64,000 nucleotides of DNA. Origin: Clostridium sp. (GTDB lineage: Bacteria; Bacillota_I; Bacilli_A; Acholeplasmatales; Anaeroplasmataceae). Of the stretch, positions 23,564 through 33,381 are shown piece by piece. The DNA lies in the NCBI GenBank assembly GCA_022010015.1, contig CP091735.1, positions 1 through 64,000 on the forward strand, given 5' to 3'. A model generated the notes under the pieces. The model saw nothing but the letters and a program-made list of their open reading frames with translations. It was not told the origin of the DNA and did not search any database. Made by a program: the position numbers and the translations under genes. How positions within the stretch are numbered: position 1 is the first letter of the stretch; every line of letters begins with the position of its first letter.

Positions 23564-24199
23564 TTTATATTTACAAATACTTTTTTTAATCCACAATTTT
23601 TGACAAGCAGGGCTCAAAGATTTACATGTATACCTTCCAAATAATAAAAAAAGCGATGATGAGAATCTATCCATTTATTTTTTTAGGAATCTTTCTTTTA
23701 AGCTTTTTCTTCTACTGTTAATATATCATCATCTTCCTTAGCAAGGCCTAATCTTTTTGCAACTCTATTTACATGGGTATCAACAGGAAACGCAGGAATA
23801 TTAAATCCCAATGCCCTAACAACATTTGCTGTTTTTTTCGCCCAATGCCACTCAATTTATATAATTCCTCAAAGCTATTAGGCACAATTCCATTATAGTT
23901 TTGGCATATTTGCTTAGCAAGCAAAAATTAAATTAGAAGTCTTATGTTTTTGCAAGACCTAATGGCTTTATAATATTATAAACATCGTCATAATTCGCCA
24001 AAGAAAGTGAAAAAAAATCAGGATATTTAGAAAACAAAGCTTTACTAATTTCATTAACCCTTTTATCAGTAGTTTGTGCACTAAGCATTACTGCACAAAT
24101 AAGCTCATAATTATTGTTAAAAAAATAAGTTCACATTTAGGACTAGAAATTAGCTTTTTCAAGATAGTCTAATACTATTTTTTTACCTTTTTGCTCCAT
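23564..24199 (-). CDS. nth: Endonuclease III
   Basis: Base-excision DNA glycosylase/AP lyase. Seen: LICAVMLSAQTTDKRVNEIS near the N-terminus, the helix-hairpin-helix LSGIGRKKTANVV with the catalytic Lys, FPVDTHVNRVAKRLGLA with the catalytic Asp region, and the [4Fe-4S] ligands CKSLSPACQNCGLKSICKY (C-x6-C-x2-C-x5-C). About 211 residues, normal. ATG follows GAAGGGC. It lies directly downstream of the dnaD-like gene, as in Bacillus where dnaD and nth are neighbours, which supports both calls. Confidence 0.9.
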
Positions 24200-24200
24200 A

Positions 24201-24756
24201 TTAGCCCTTCATTTTTTGATAGTAATCCCGTTATGCTTTCCTCTGGCTTATTATTACTATTACTAACAGCTACCATAATATTTCTAAATGTTATCTTTTT
24301 TTCCAGAGGCAGTAATGTCATCAATAACCTTAGCTAGTTTATCCTTATCATAATTTTTTTCATAAACGAAATCTTTTTACATAATCAAGCTCATTTGCGG
24401 TAAGAAACCCTATTCATTTTTTTGCTTGAAGTAAATTAATAACATCATCAATCTTATTTTTGTTTAATTACCTGTGGCATACCAACACATGCTTCAAGTT
24501 TATCAAACAATGGATCTAGCTTGATAAATTCATCACCCAAAAGAATTATCATAAGAAATATATATTTCATACAAATTCTTTTCAAGCAAGCTATTCAAAG
24601 CATTATCAATAACCTTACTTCCTTGTTTTTAAATTAATTTCAATTATTTGCTTTTTCAATCTTTTTTTATTTCTTTTTATAGCAATATAATAATTCAATT
24701 AGGGTAAGTGTTTCAATGGGGGTAATATTTAAATTTCTAGCTTCATTTATGATCAT
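24201..24756 (-). CDS. DnaD-like replication initiation protein
   Basis: About 185 residues. N-terminal helical segment ARNLNITPIETLTLIELLYC followed by a winged-helix-like region ending FDKLEACVG; C-terminal NELDYVKRFVYEKNYDKDKL and KKITFRNIMVAV resemble the DnaD/DnaB C-terminal YxxxIxxxW-type domain. Position immediately before nth matches Bacillus dnaD-nth order. The start overlaps the dapB stop by 14 nt. Identification rests on weak motifs plus synteny; several A/T-run breaks make the exact reading uncertain, including the last few codons. Confidence 0.55.
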
Positions 24757-25401
24757 TTTTTTCTATATTCAAATAACCATTTTTCAAATAATTCTTTTTA
24801 TCATATTCCTCTACCAGCCTTTTAAAAAAATTAATGAAACCATCAATAAAGGCATCTTTATTTTTAATTTCGTGCTTTATTACAATACGTTCATTTTGGG
24901 TTTCATAAATAACAATATGCTTAGCAAATTCATCATATTTACGTATTGAAGTAATATTTTTAACATCAACATTTAGCATATTTGCTAAATATAAGGCTGT
25001 TCCCGAAGGATGATCAGCCTTTTGCATATTATGTATTTCATATATTTTTCAAATTTTTTTATTATTTATTCTCTTACAAGCATCATAAAAAAACTATTAA
25101 TTAATTCTGCGAAATTATTACATTGATAAAAAAATAACATTATTTTTCTAATGCTAATCTATTTAAGCTCTTAATTTGCTCATCACTATAGCCAGTTGTA
25201 CCTGAAATTACATTAATTTTTAGACTTAATAGCGCATTCCAAAAATATCATAGGCACTAATTGATGAAAAAAATCAATCAAAGTTTTTTTATATCTTGTA
25301 AATTATCTTTACTTTTTAATAATTTTTTTATTTCGTATTCATCCTTTAATCGTGAATATATTCCTTTCCCCATTCTTCCAAATCCCAAAAATTCCTATCA
25401 C
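24743..25401 (-). CDS. dapB: 4-hydroxy-tetrahydrodipicolinate reductase (DapB-like)
   Basis: Reduces dihydrodipicolinate in lysine/diaminopimelate synthesis. N-terminal nucleotide fold GILGFGRMGKGIYSRL (after one T removed), then DWFFSSISAYDIFG, and the substrate loop KADHPSGTALYLANML, followed by NERIVIKHEIKNKDAFIDG, corresponding to the DapB C-terminal tetramerisation domain. About 220 residues, slightly shorter than the usual 240-265. GTG start behind GGGTGA, 16 nt beyond the rnc stop. The catalytic EIHN region replaces the common ExHHxxK, so it is a divergent member; no other lysine gene is here. Confidence 0.7.
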
Positions 25402-25416
25402 TGCAATCACCCAAAA

Positions 25417-26104
25417 TTAATATATGCAATGTTTAAATTTTTTTGCTTCCTTTTGGAGTGCTTCTCTAGCAGCTTGCTGTTCAGCTTCCTTTTTAGTTTT
25501 ACCAAATCCATGACCCATTAGAATATCATCATCCATATAAACAACAGCCTCAAAGGTTTTATCATGTGCTGGACCAGTATCTTTAATAATTTCATAATGA
25601 AGGCTTCTTTTATCTGATTGGACTTTTTCCTGTAAAATTGATTTATAATCCTTTAAATTCCATACCTCATCCAAATAAGGAATAATTAAATGGTCAACAA
25701 CTCTTAATACTACATCAAAGCCTTGATCTAAATATATAGCACCTAAAACCGCCTCAAAGGCATCAGCAATAATTGCTGGTCTATCTCTTAAGCTATTTGA
25801 TATTTCACCATTACCAAAGCGAATATAATCCTTTAAATCAATTTTTAGCAGCATAAACATTAAGAGCTTCCTCGCAAACTGCTTGAGCTCTTCTTTTAGT
25901 TAAAACTCCTTCATCTAAAGGATCATGCAAATATAAAAAATTACTCATTGCAAGCTCTAAAACAGCATCGCCTAAATATTCTAATCTCTCATTACAAATA
26001 GTATTATGCTCATTTGCATATGTAGAATGAGTCAAAGCTGTTTCCAAAATACTAATATCATTAAATTTAACACCTAAATCATTCATTAGCTTTTGCAGTC
26101 TCAT
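25417..26104 (-). CDS. rnc: Ribonuclease III
   Basis: Double-strand-specific endoribonuclease for rRNA and mRNA processing. N-terminal nuclease domain with the signature NERLEYLGDAVLELAMSNFL and the downstream FEAVLGAIYLDQGF, then the dsRNA-binding domain from YKSILQEKVQSDKRSLHYEI to GFGKTKKEAEQQAAREAL. About 229 residues. One frame break near 25845 is repaired by removing one A from a 5-A run, giving YAAKIDLKDY. ATG at GGAG-N10 overlaps the plsX stop by 26 nt. In Bacillus rnc also lies downstream of plsX, with fab and acpP genes between, which are absent here. Confidence 0.93.
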
Positions 26105-27102
26105 TATTACCAAGCTCCTTTAAGGATTTTTTAACCTTACCTACAACATCCTTCTCAATCATCGTTCTACATTGTCTAATAGCATTATAAACAGCTACCG
26201 GATTACTATTACCATGACCTTTAATAACTGGAGCATTGATTCCTAAAATCATAGCTCCACCAAGCTCTGATGAATCCATTGATTTTTTAAACCTATCAAG
26301 ATTTTTATGCATAAATAAATAACCAATCTTACCACCAAGGCTTGATTTTATTTCTCTTTTTAGCATTTTTGACATAGTCTTTGCTGTACCCTCAATACTT
26401 TTCATGACCATATTACCAGTGAATCCATCAGTAATCATAATATCACATGGCGAATCAAGTGCCTCTGTAGGCTCAATATTACCATAAAAATTTATTAAAG
26501 AATTAGCCTTTAATAAATCATAGGTAAGAACATCTTGTTCTCTTCCTTTACCATATTCACTACCAATATTTAATAATCCGACAGATGGACTTTCATATCC
26601 AAAAACCTCTTTGGCAACAATTGTAGCCATAATTGCCAAATCATTTAAATGCTCTGGTCTTAATTCCACGTTAGCTCCAACATCAAGTAAAAAGCGAGCT
26701 TTTCCATCAAAATTAGGAATTATTGGACAAAGACAAATTCTACTTACCTCGGACATTTTTCTAATAATCATATGCGAAGCAACAATAACACATTGAGTAG
26801 GTCCAGTGGTAACAACACCATCTACATTACCATCAACTACAGCCTGCATAGCCTTACATAATGAAAAATTTCTATTTTTTCTTATAGCCATTACAGGATT
26901 ATGCTCACCCATATCAAAGCATTCTTTAGTATCCACAATACTTATTCTTTCATTATTTGTTAAAAAGTGGTTTAATCTTATCCTCATCACCATACAAAAC
27001 AATCTCTATATCTTTCATTTTTGATATAGCCATCATTGCTCCAGGAACAGTTGAATTAACACCAAAATCACCACCAAGGGCATCTAAAGCTATTTTTATC
27101 AT
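26079..27102 (-). CDS. plsX: Phosphate acyltransferase PlsX
   Basis: Makes acyl-phosphate from acyl-ACP for phospholipid synthesis, acting at the membrane face. MIKIALDALGGDFG at the N-terminus, GVVTTGPTQCVIVAS, PIIPNFDGKARFLLDVGANV, LLNIGSEYGKGREQ and DGFTGNMVMKSIEGTAKTM are family-typical. About 340 residues. ATG follows GGAGGTG by 6 nt. A single break near 26963 is fixed by taking one T from a 5-T run (IKPLLTNNERIS). GVNSTVPG replaces the more common APxxxVxG motif. fapR and the fab genes that flank plsX in Bacillus are missing. Confidence 0.93.
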
Positions 27103-27168
27103 CGTAAACACCTCCGAAATATTATAAATTATTATACCACAAAACCCGAAAGAAAAACGATTAAAAAG

Positions 27169-27200
27169 AAAAAAACTAATTGCGTTTTTTTACAATTAGC
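27169..27200 (-). terminator. Rho-independent terminator of the secreted-protein cluster
   Basis: Minus-strand stem CTAATTG / CAATTAG with a 10-nt loop and a T run, directly after the stop of the secreted protein gene at 27206 and upstream of plsX. Confidence 0.7.
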
Positions 27201-27205
27201 TTTCT

Positions 27206-28702
27206 TCATTCCAAAGCCTTGGAAAATTTTTCATTATCAAAATGCCATGAATAAACATTCTTATCATCATCGTAATAAAAAAACATAATATTTTCTATCA
27301 TCATTTAAATCTTTATATGTAGCATCTCTTTCTACTTTAGATGTCTTTAATAATATATAAATAGGCTTCTCTATTTTTTTCATTTTTCTTCTACACTATT
27401 TACATAATCAACATCTAAATAAAAAAATTAGGAATAGCAATATATCTATTTTTTTATTATATTCATCTAAATAAAATGATACAAGCTTTATGCCTTTTTT
27501 TCATTAATCTCATCAGCACTATCGATAATTAAATTATCTATAGTAGCTGAAATAGCATTTTTCTTCAATAATACCAACATTTTTTTAAAAATAAGCATAT
27601 CTTGTTCTTAATTTATCACGTGTTAAACCATTACTACATATTTTTCCAACTCTACCATTAAAGACTATTTTATTTGCACAAACATCATAAAATAATGATT
27701 CATCAATTTCATCTATATCACAATTAATTATTATTTCCATGGCACTTTTTTTCCCTTAAACAAAGTGTTAGAAATATATTTAACACTATCACTAATTATA
27801 TATTTTTTTATAATTAGCTACATATTCATTATTTTTTTAATTAAATATTTAGAATCAGGATTATTTAAATAAATTGCATATGAAGAATCCTTAGATAAAA
27901 TAACACCATTTTCTTCCTTAATATATTTATTATTCTTATTTACCTTTACAATTAATTCGTTTTTTTGTATTTATGGTAGCTATTTATATAGCATTCATCA
28001 TCATAAAAATACCTTTGTATTCTTTCCTATAAAAAAAGTATCATTAGAAATTAATACATTACTTAAATTTATTGATTCAATTTTTCTTATTAAAAAAAAC
28101 ATATCAATACTACAATTAACCTTACCAATTTCTTTAAGATTTTTCACCACCATAAATACGAATAATTTCATCACTCTTTAATGTTGACAATCCATCATTA
28201 AGATTCTCTATACTTTTTAGGAAGAAAAAAACACTCTTATAATCTAACAGTGCTAGCTTACCTATTTCATTAACAATATATTTTTTTATTATTAACATAT
28301 GCATAGCTAGGAATTATTAAACAACTACCTGTTGGATTACCTAAAACCTTTGTTAATTTTTACATGCTTTGAGTCAACAACCAAAAAAATTCAAAGTAAT
28401 CATCATAATTATTTTTTTACAAAGCTATCCTTATATTTATAACCAACATATAATTGTTTTTTTCTAATATCTGTAAAAAAAGCCAACCTTTTTTTACTCT
28501 TTAGATAAAAAAAGAATCAAATTCAACAGCCTCATTTTTCGCTTTTTCTTTGCTTTAGCTAAATCACTACAAGCTTCATCCTCTATTGGTAAAAAAATAG
28601 AATTTGGATTATTATGAAACACACGATGTATACTAAAAAAATTGTTATAAAACTCAAAATCAACACTAACGAAAAAAAATAATTATTAATTTTTCTTTTC
28701 AT
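27206..28702 (-). CDS. Secreted or anchored protein of unknown function
   Basis: About 490 residues after a dozen or more repairs. ATG follows GGAGG at 9 nt. N-terminal anchor SLVLILSFITIFLVYIVCFI, then a long extracellular-type sequence rich in Asn, Asp, Lys and Tyr with short strand motifs (GSCLIIPSYAYVNNKKYIVN, DLNDDRKYYVFYYDDDKNVY). No catalytic motif seen. It follows its neighbour (28724-30410) by 21 nt and ends at a terminator, so it is the last gene of a three-gene secreted cluster. Damage here is heavier than in core genes; it could be decaying, but all breaks seen are A/T-run changes. Confidence 0.5.
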
Positions 28703-28723
28703 ATTCTAAATCCTCCCATCATT

Positions 28724-30410
28724 TTAATTTTTAAGCAATATCCAAAAATCAGTAGTAACTGAAAGAGTAGCATAAGGAATTCTTAAGCCTATGTCAAATG
28801 TCAAAAAAAGAGTATACATTTTTTTAGATTTTTGAGCCATATTCAAATTTAAAATAAGCATAGTCATTCGCACTTAATCTATCCCTAAATTCATCAATTG
28901 TAAAATCAGTAACAACATTATAATCAAACAAATTAATGCATAAATTGTTAATATTAGATTCTTTTTAATTCATTTTTCTACAACAATTTCTTTTTGTCTT
29001 AAAATGACCTATCTGCGATAATTCGCTTGTACTTACTTCATCGTATGTTTCTTTTTGTAGTTTTAAAATAATCACATAGTGAATTTATAAATTCGAATGA
29101 ACTGATTGCGAATGATACATTTGTTGGAATTAAAGAACTTCCTAAATTCATTGTTCCTTTCCACAAAATATTTCCAAGAGTATTACTATCTTCATATTCA
29201 ATTTTATATTGAGATTTGTTAATACTTTTTTCAAAATCAAAATTTTTTAAGTCTGAATTTTCAGAAAAACCTTGAAATTTTTGTATTTTCAATAAATAAA
29301 TCAGAAATATTGTCTACAAGACTTAATTCGTTATTTATGAAATCAAAATGATATTTAAAATTCATTGTAACAAATATCATTGCTTCATGTAATACATCTG
29401 CAGTTTGGTCAACATAATTAAATCTTAAATAATCTACATCTGAACTTACTATTTCATTTTTTTCGAATTTCTATTATATGAAATAACTGCAACTCGTATC
29501 GTTTGAAAATAAAAAAACCATCTGACATTTCACCTTCATTTTAACTCAATTGATTTATTGTTAGTATAACCAAGACCGTAGTATTTACAATAGAAATCAT
29601 CATATAAATTATCAATTCTATATACAACGTTTGAATTTCCTAAATCTATATTACTCTTAATATTATTGCACATAAATATTCCTAAATCATCCTTAGGGAA
29701 CAGTTGATTATATTTTTTTGAATAATTTGCTCCAAAAATCTAATTTATAAGATGAACTATCAATATATGTTGGGTTTTGAATACTTAATCGTATATTTAT
29801 ACTTCCAACATTTTTGTGTGTTTTTAATTTAAAGTAATAGAAATAGTCTTTTTTTCTAGATAGACATTATTATTAAGTATTTTTAAAAAGTGTTTTTTTA
29901 CATTATCCCTAATCATATAAACACTTTCTAATATACATTCATCGCTTAACTTATAATACGCAGTCGAATTAGGAGAAAACTTTAAATATTTAAATTCACC
30001 ATCGCAATTAAGCATTTTTTTCAACATTTGGATAAATAGAAGTTGCTAATTCAGGAGTCAAATTTTTCTTGATTTAGCAAATCATTTTGTCTCTCTAAAT
30101 ATACTGTTAATTTATAATCTGCTTGAGAATTATTTCTTGAACATATTTTTAATTACATAATCACCAATTTGCAAATTAGCATAATTTAAAGAATAATAAG
30201 AATTTTGAATTAGTACATACTTTTTGACCATTTGCACTATATAAACTAATATTATACTTAAATAAATCACTAGAATCTATTATTATATTCATAAATTTAT
30301 TTTGCATATTTATTAGAAAAAAATAAAAAAATAGTCATAATCAACATTACCATTACTATGGTTTTTTTAATTGATAAATTTCTTGAAAATTCACATTTAT
30401 TATTTTTCAT
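28724..30410 (-). CDS. Membrane-anchored extracellular protein of unknown function
   Basis: About 555 residues after repairs. N-terminal anchor IKKTIVMVMLIMTIFLFFSN, then an Asn/Tyr/Lys-rich extracellular body; segments reading cleanly include LNCDGEFKYLKFSPNSTAYY, DLGIFMCNNIKSNIDLGNSN, LGNILWKGTMNLGSSLIPTN and the C-terminal YTLFLTFDIGLRIPYATLSV. No family recognised. The start (MKNNKCEFS) overlaps the stop of the small secreted gene upstream; no good ribosome site is visible, consistent with coupling. The next gene starts 21 nt after its stop. Confidence 0.5.
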
Positions 30411-30657
30411 AATTTATAAATTTATTAATATTTGTTGCAGTGGCAAATGTATCATTTGGTTCAAACATATCTCCATCTAATGCTGGATCAATTATTATTG
30501 CTCCATATGTAGAAATGTTACTTTCTTCTTCATATTCATCGCTTAAAGCTTTTACCAGTATATTCTTCATATTTGACTATTGCATTTGCCTTTGCATAAA
30601 TATTAAAATTCAAAAAAAACATTATTACAAATAAAAACAAAAAGAACTTTTTTTCAT
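30400..30657 (-). CDS. Small secreted protein with truncated pre-peptidase-like end
   Basis: About 85 residues. ATG behind GAGGTAG. Signal peptide KKFFLFLFVIMFFLNFNIYA with a plausible AKA cleavage site, then YEEYTGK.., STYGAIIIDPALDG and FEPNDTFATATNI. The last motif looks like the opening of a bacterial pre-peptidase C-terminal (PPC) domain, but the frame stops 9 residues later, where the next anchored protein starts in another frame. Either a genuine small protein, or a longer one broken by unresolved indels; I favour a small first gene of the operon. Confidence 0.45.
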
Positions 30658-30950
30658 ATATTCACTACCTCACCTTTTTAAAAAGAACTTTCTTTATTTA
30701 CAATAATAAAATAAATTTTTAAATCTTGTCAATACTTTTTTTAAAAAGTTATTTTTACTATGTTTTATTTAAAATTATGTCTATTTCAGATAATCCCTGC
30801 CAGGGTTCTCGGCAATTGTAGGCCACTACAAAAGGCGCAGCCAAAAATATGCCGAAGGCAAATAAATAGCCGATAGGCAAGATATCCGTTAGTATAGCTT
30901 TATTAACATATAGATATAATAATATATATTAAATAATTATTCAATATTCT

Positions 30951-31689
30951 TGTGTAAAAACAACTCTTTTTAGATGGTCATTTTTAATTCTATTTTATAA
31001 GAATTAGATAATATTCTATTCATAATAGCTTTAGACAAGGTAGGATCAAAAAAATATATCATACCAATTTTTTTAATGGAAGTTGAGATATTATTATGCA
31101 AGGCTTAATTTGATTTCTATCTTCAATAAGTTCTAAGAAGTCTCTGGTCTCGGCTGCAGTCATTTTAGTTAAACCAAAAATCATCTAATATCAGTAGATT
31201 CACACCTTTATATTTATTCATCAGCTTATTATATGAGCCATTTGATTTTTGAAATATTTATATCAAGCATAAGCCTTGATACTCTCATATACGAAACCTT
31301 ATAATTAAACATGCAAGCCATATATCCTAAAGCTGAAACTAAATAAGTTTTTCCTGTCCCAGTAGCCCCGGTTATAACTAAATTTTTACCTTGTGATATC
31401 CAAGTACATGAAACCAACTGTGAAACTAATTCACGGCTTAAATTTCTTTCAGGCGAATAATCAATTGATGTTAAATCAGGTTTGATTTTTAAAATTGGCT
31501 TTTTAAGCTAAAATAGTAATTTTTTTATTATGTCTAGCATTTATTTCAAAAATCTAATAATATTGCCATTTTGGAGTCAAAGTCAAGATTTATGAATTCA
31601 AATGAATTATTATAATTTTTCATAATATGAAGCCATATTTGACAAATTTAACTGTTTTTAGTTTTTTTAATGTTTTCTAGATTCATCAT
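30951..31689 (-). CDS. istB: IS21-type helper ATPase IstB
   Basis: AAA+ helper of the IS21 transposase. Walker A GATGTGKTYLVSAL, Walker B VNLLILDDFWFN, ERNLSRELVSQLVSCTWISQ before the ATPase core, and the terminal RILSNSYKIELKNDHLKR. About 245 residues. ATG pair behind AGAGGTGA, 10 nt after the istA stop, as usual for istAB. Broken in several A/T runs, at about 31510, 31250, 31180 and 30970. Confidence 0.82.
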
Positions 31690-31698
31690 TCTTCACCT

Positions 31699-32690
31699 CT
31701 AAAAGCTTTCTATACCTCTTAAATTATCATTTTTTTAATTGGTGTTTCCTCTAATGTGGACGGAATGGAAATAAGATGTTTAAAGATATCATTACAAGAT
31801 TTAAAGGTATATACTTTATTTTTCATTGCATAATCTAACAGCTTTAAGAAAGATGTCCTTATTAGCTCTACAAAGCTTTTTGAATGCCTAAACATCCTCT
31901 ATATCTTATTTGTTCTATGGTCACACCATTAAACATACCATTTATAAACTCTACAACATCAGGAGAAATACTAGCAGCCCAATTTTTAAATGATTGTTGA
32001 TTAATATTTCCGAAGGCTTGATGATTACTCAGTAATTGTCGTATATAAGTTCTTATATGACCTGATATGCGTGCATATACGCTCATTATTATGCCATATT
32101 TCAATTATTAAAGGTTTAGCCTTAATTTCAACTTTCTGGCCAATATATTTATAAGGAACTGAATAATATTTATGATCATATTCGATATGATAATCAATAT
32201 TTACTCTAGCAAATTCAACATCTATTAATTCATATCTTTCTTTTGGAAGAGACATCAAACATGGTTTATCCTCTGAAATAAACACTGATTTTTCTACTAC
32301 CTTTCTTTTTTTAAATGGTTTTTTTCAACAAAAACAGAAAGATGTTTTTTTATGGAAGCATTAATTTCTTCAATTGAATGAAATTCTTCGTTTCTTATTT
32401 TTAACATTATATATCTTTCAACATCATCAAATACTGACTTTTTCAACACTTGGCTTATCTTTAGGCGTGCGAACTCTAGCAGGAATACAAACAGCACCAT
32501 AATAATCTACTAATCCTGAAAATGATGAATTTAAGACTGAATCATATTTTGAAGCCTTAGTAACTGCTAATTTATCATTATCAGGAACAAAAATAGGTGT
32601 GACTCCACCATAGTATTCTAAAGCATATATATTGCCTAAATTAAATGAAATAAATGATTGATTAGAAAAGGCTTCTACATAAGGATAAGT
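31699..32690 (-). pseudogene. istA: IS21-type transposase IstA, 5'-truncated
   Basis: The retained part begins inside the DDE (rve) domain: NIYALEYYGGVTPIFVPDND contains one catalytic Asp context, followed by DYYGAVCIPARVRTPKDKPS, then the C-terminal Mu-transposase-like beta domain (EYDHKYYSVPYKYIGQKVEI) and a helical tail ending NLRGIESF. The N-terminal helix-turn-helix and the first catalytic Asp, about 170 residues, are absent; upstream sequence encodes an unrelated membrane protein. Therefore non-functional, apart from homopolymer breaks near 32050, 32300, 32450 and 31860. Confidence 0.8.
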
Positions 32691-33270
32691 ACTTTGAATC
32701 TGACTCTTGTTCTAATTCGTAGGGCAAAAATTCTTTGTTCAGATCTTTCAAGGAATATCATTGATACTGCCTCCCAAACAAAAACACAAGCCGTAATATT
32801 TATAATTTCAGCTATAACATCGACCTTTGTTCCTTCACCAAACCAATTTTTATTCTTACCAATAACCATTGCAAAAAGTAAAATAACACCAAACAAAATA
32901 AGCATTACCGCAATAAAATGCTTCTTTTGTCTTGATCTTCTTGCACTATATTGGTTAAGCTTTAAGGTGTCATTAAATGATTGAATTATATTTTTTTAGG
33001 ATTATAACCTCCATAATCATTAATATCAAATACAATTTTAACCCTAAATATTGCAGGGATAGTTTGAATAACATTATTAATATTTTCTAAAGCGTCATCA
33101 TTAAAAAAATTGGATTTTCGAAGCTACTAGTACATGTATTTAACAAATCAGAGGCCTTATCATAATAAAACCTTAAAGTTACAATTTTATTTTTTTCTCA
33201 TCAGCTTCATAATATTTTTTTAATAATAGTAATTGACGATTTTCTTCAAGTTTAACTTCCTTTTTTTCAA
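32690..33270 (-). pseudogene. Membrane protein truncated by the IS21 remnant
   Basis: Reads EVKLEENRQLLLLKKYYEAD from a TTG start at 10 nt from AGGAGG, then a soluble segment (ASDLLNTCTSSFENPIFFND, DALENINNVIQTIPAIFRVK) and two membrane helices: HFIAVMLILFGVILLFAMVI and VIAEIINITACVFVWEAVSM. It then runs LERSEQRIFALRIRTRVRF and merges into istA sequence without its own natural end. About 190 residues remain. Family not recognised. The missing 3' end was not found elsewhere in the window. Confidence 0.6.
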
Positions 33271-33381
33271 GAAAAATACGCCTCCTTTTTTTATAGTTTA
33301 TTATAACATTTTTCTACAAAAGGTGTAAATTTTATCTAATATAGCAAAAAAAGACGATTTTTAAATTATTGTCTAATATTT

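Larger units (their letters stand above)
30785..32690 (-). mobile_element. IS21-family insertion sequence remnant
   Basis: Contains istB (complete after repairs) and the 3' two-thirds of istA. The left boundary holds a block (30795-30890) richer in G+C than its surroundings with short repeats GCCGAAGGCAA and GCCGATAGGCAA, resembling the multiple terminal repeats of IS21 elements. The istA 5' part and the other terminal repeat are missing; at about 32690 the sequence passes directly into an unrelated membrane-protein gene. No target duplication can be recognised because one end is gone. Confidence 0.75.
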
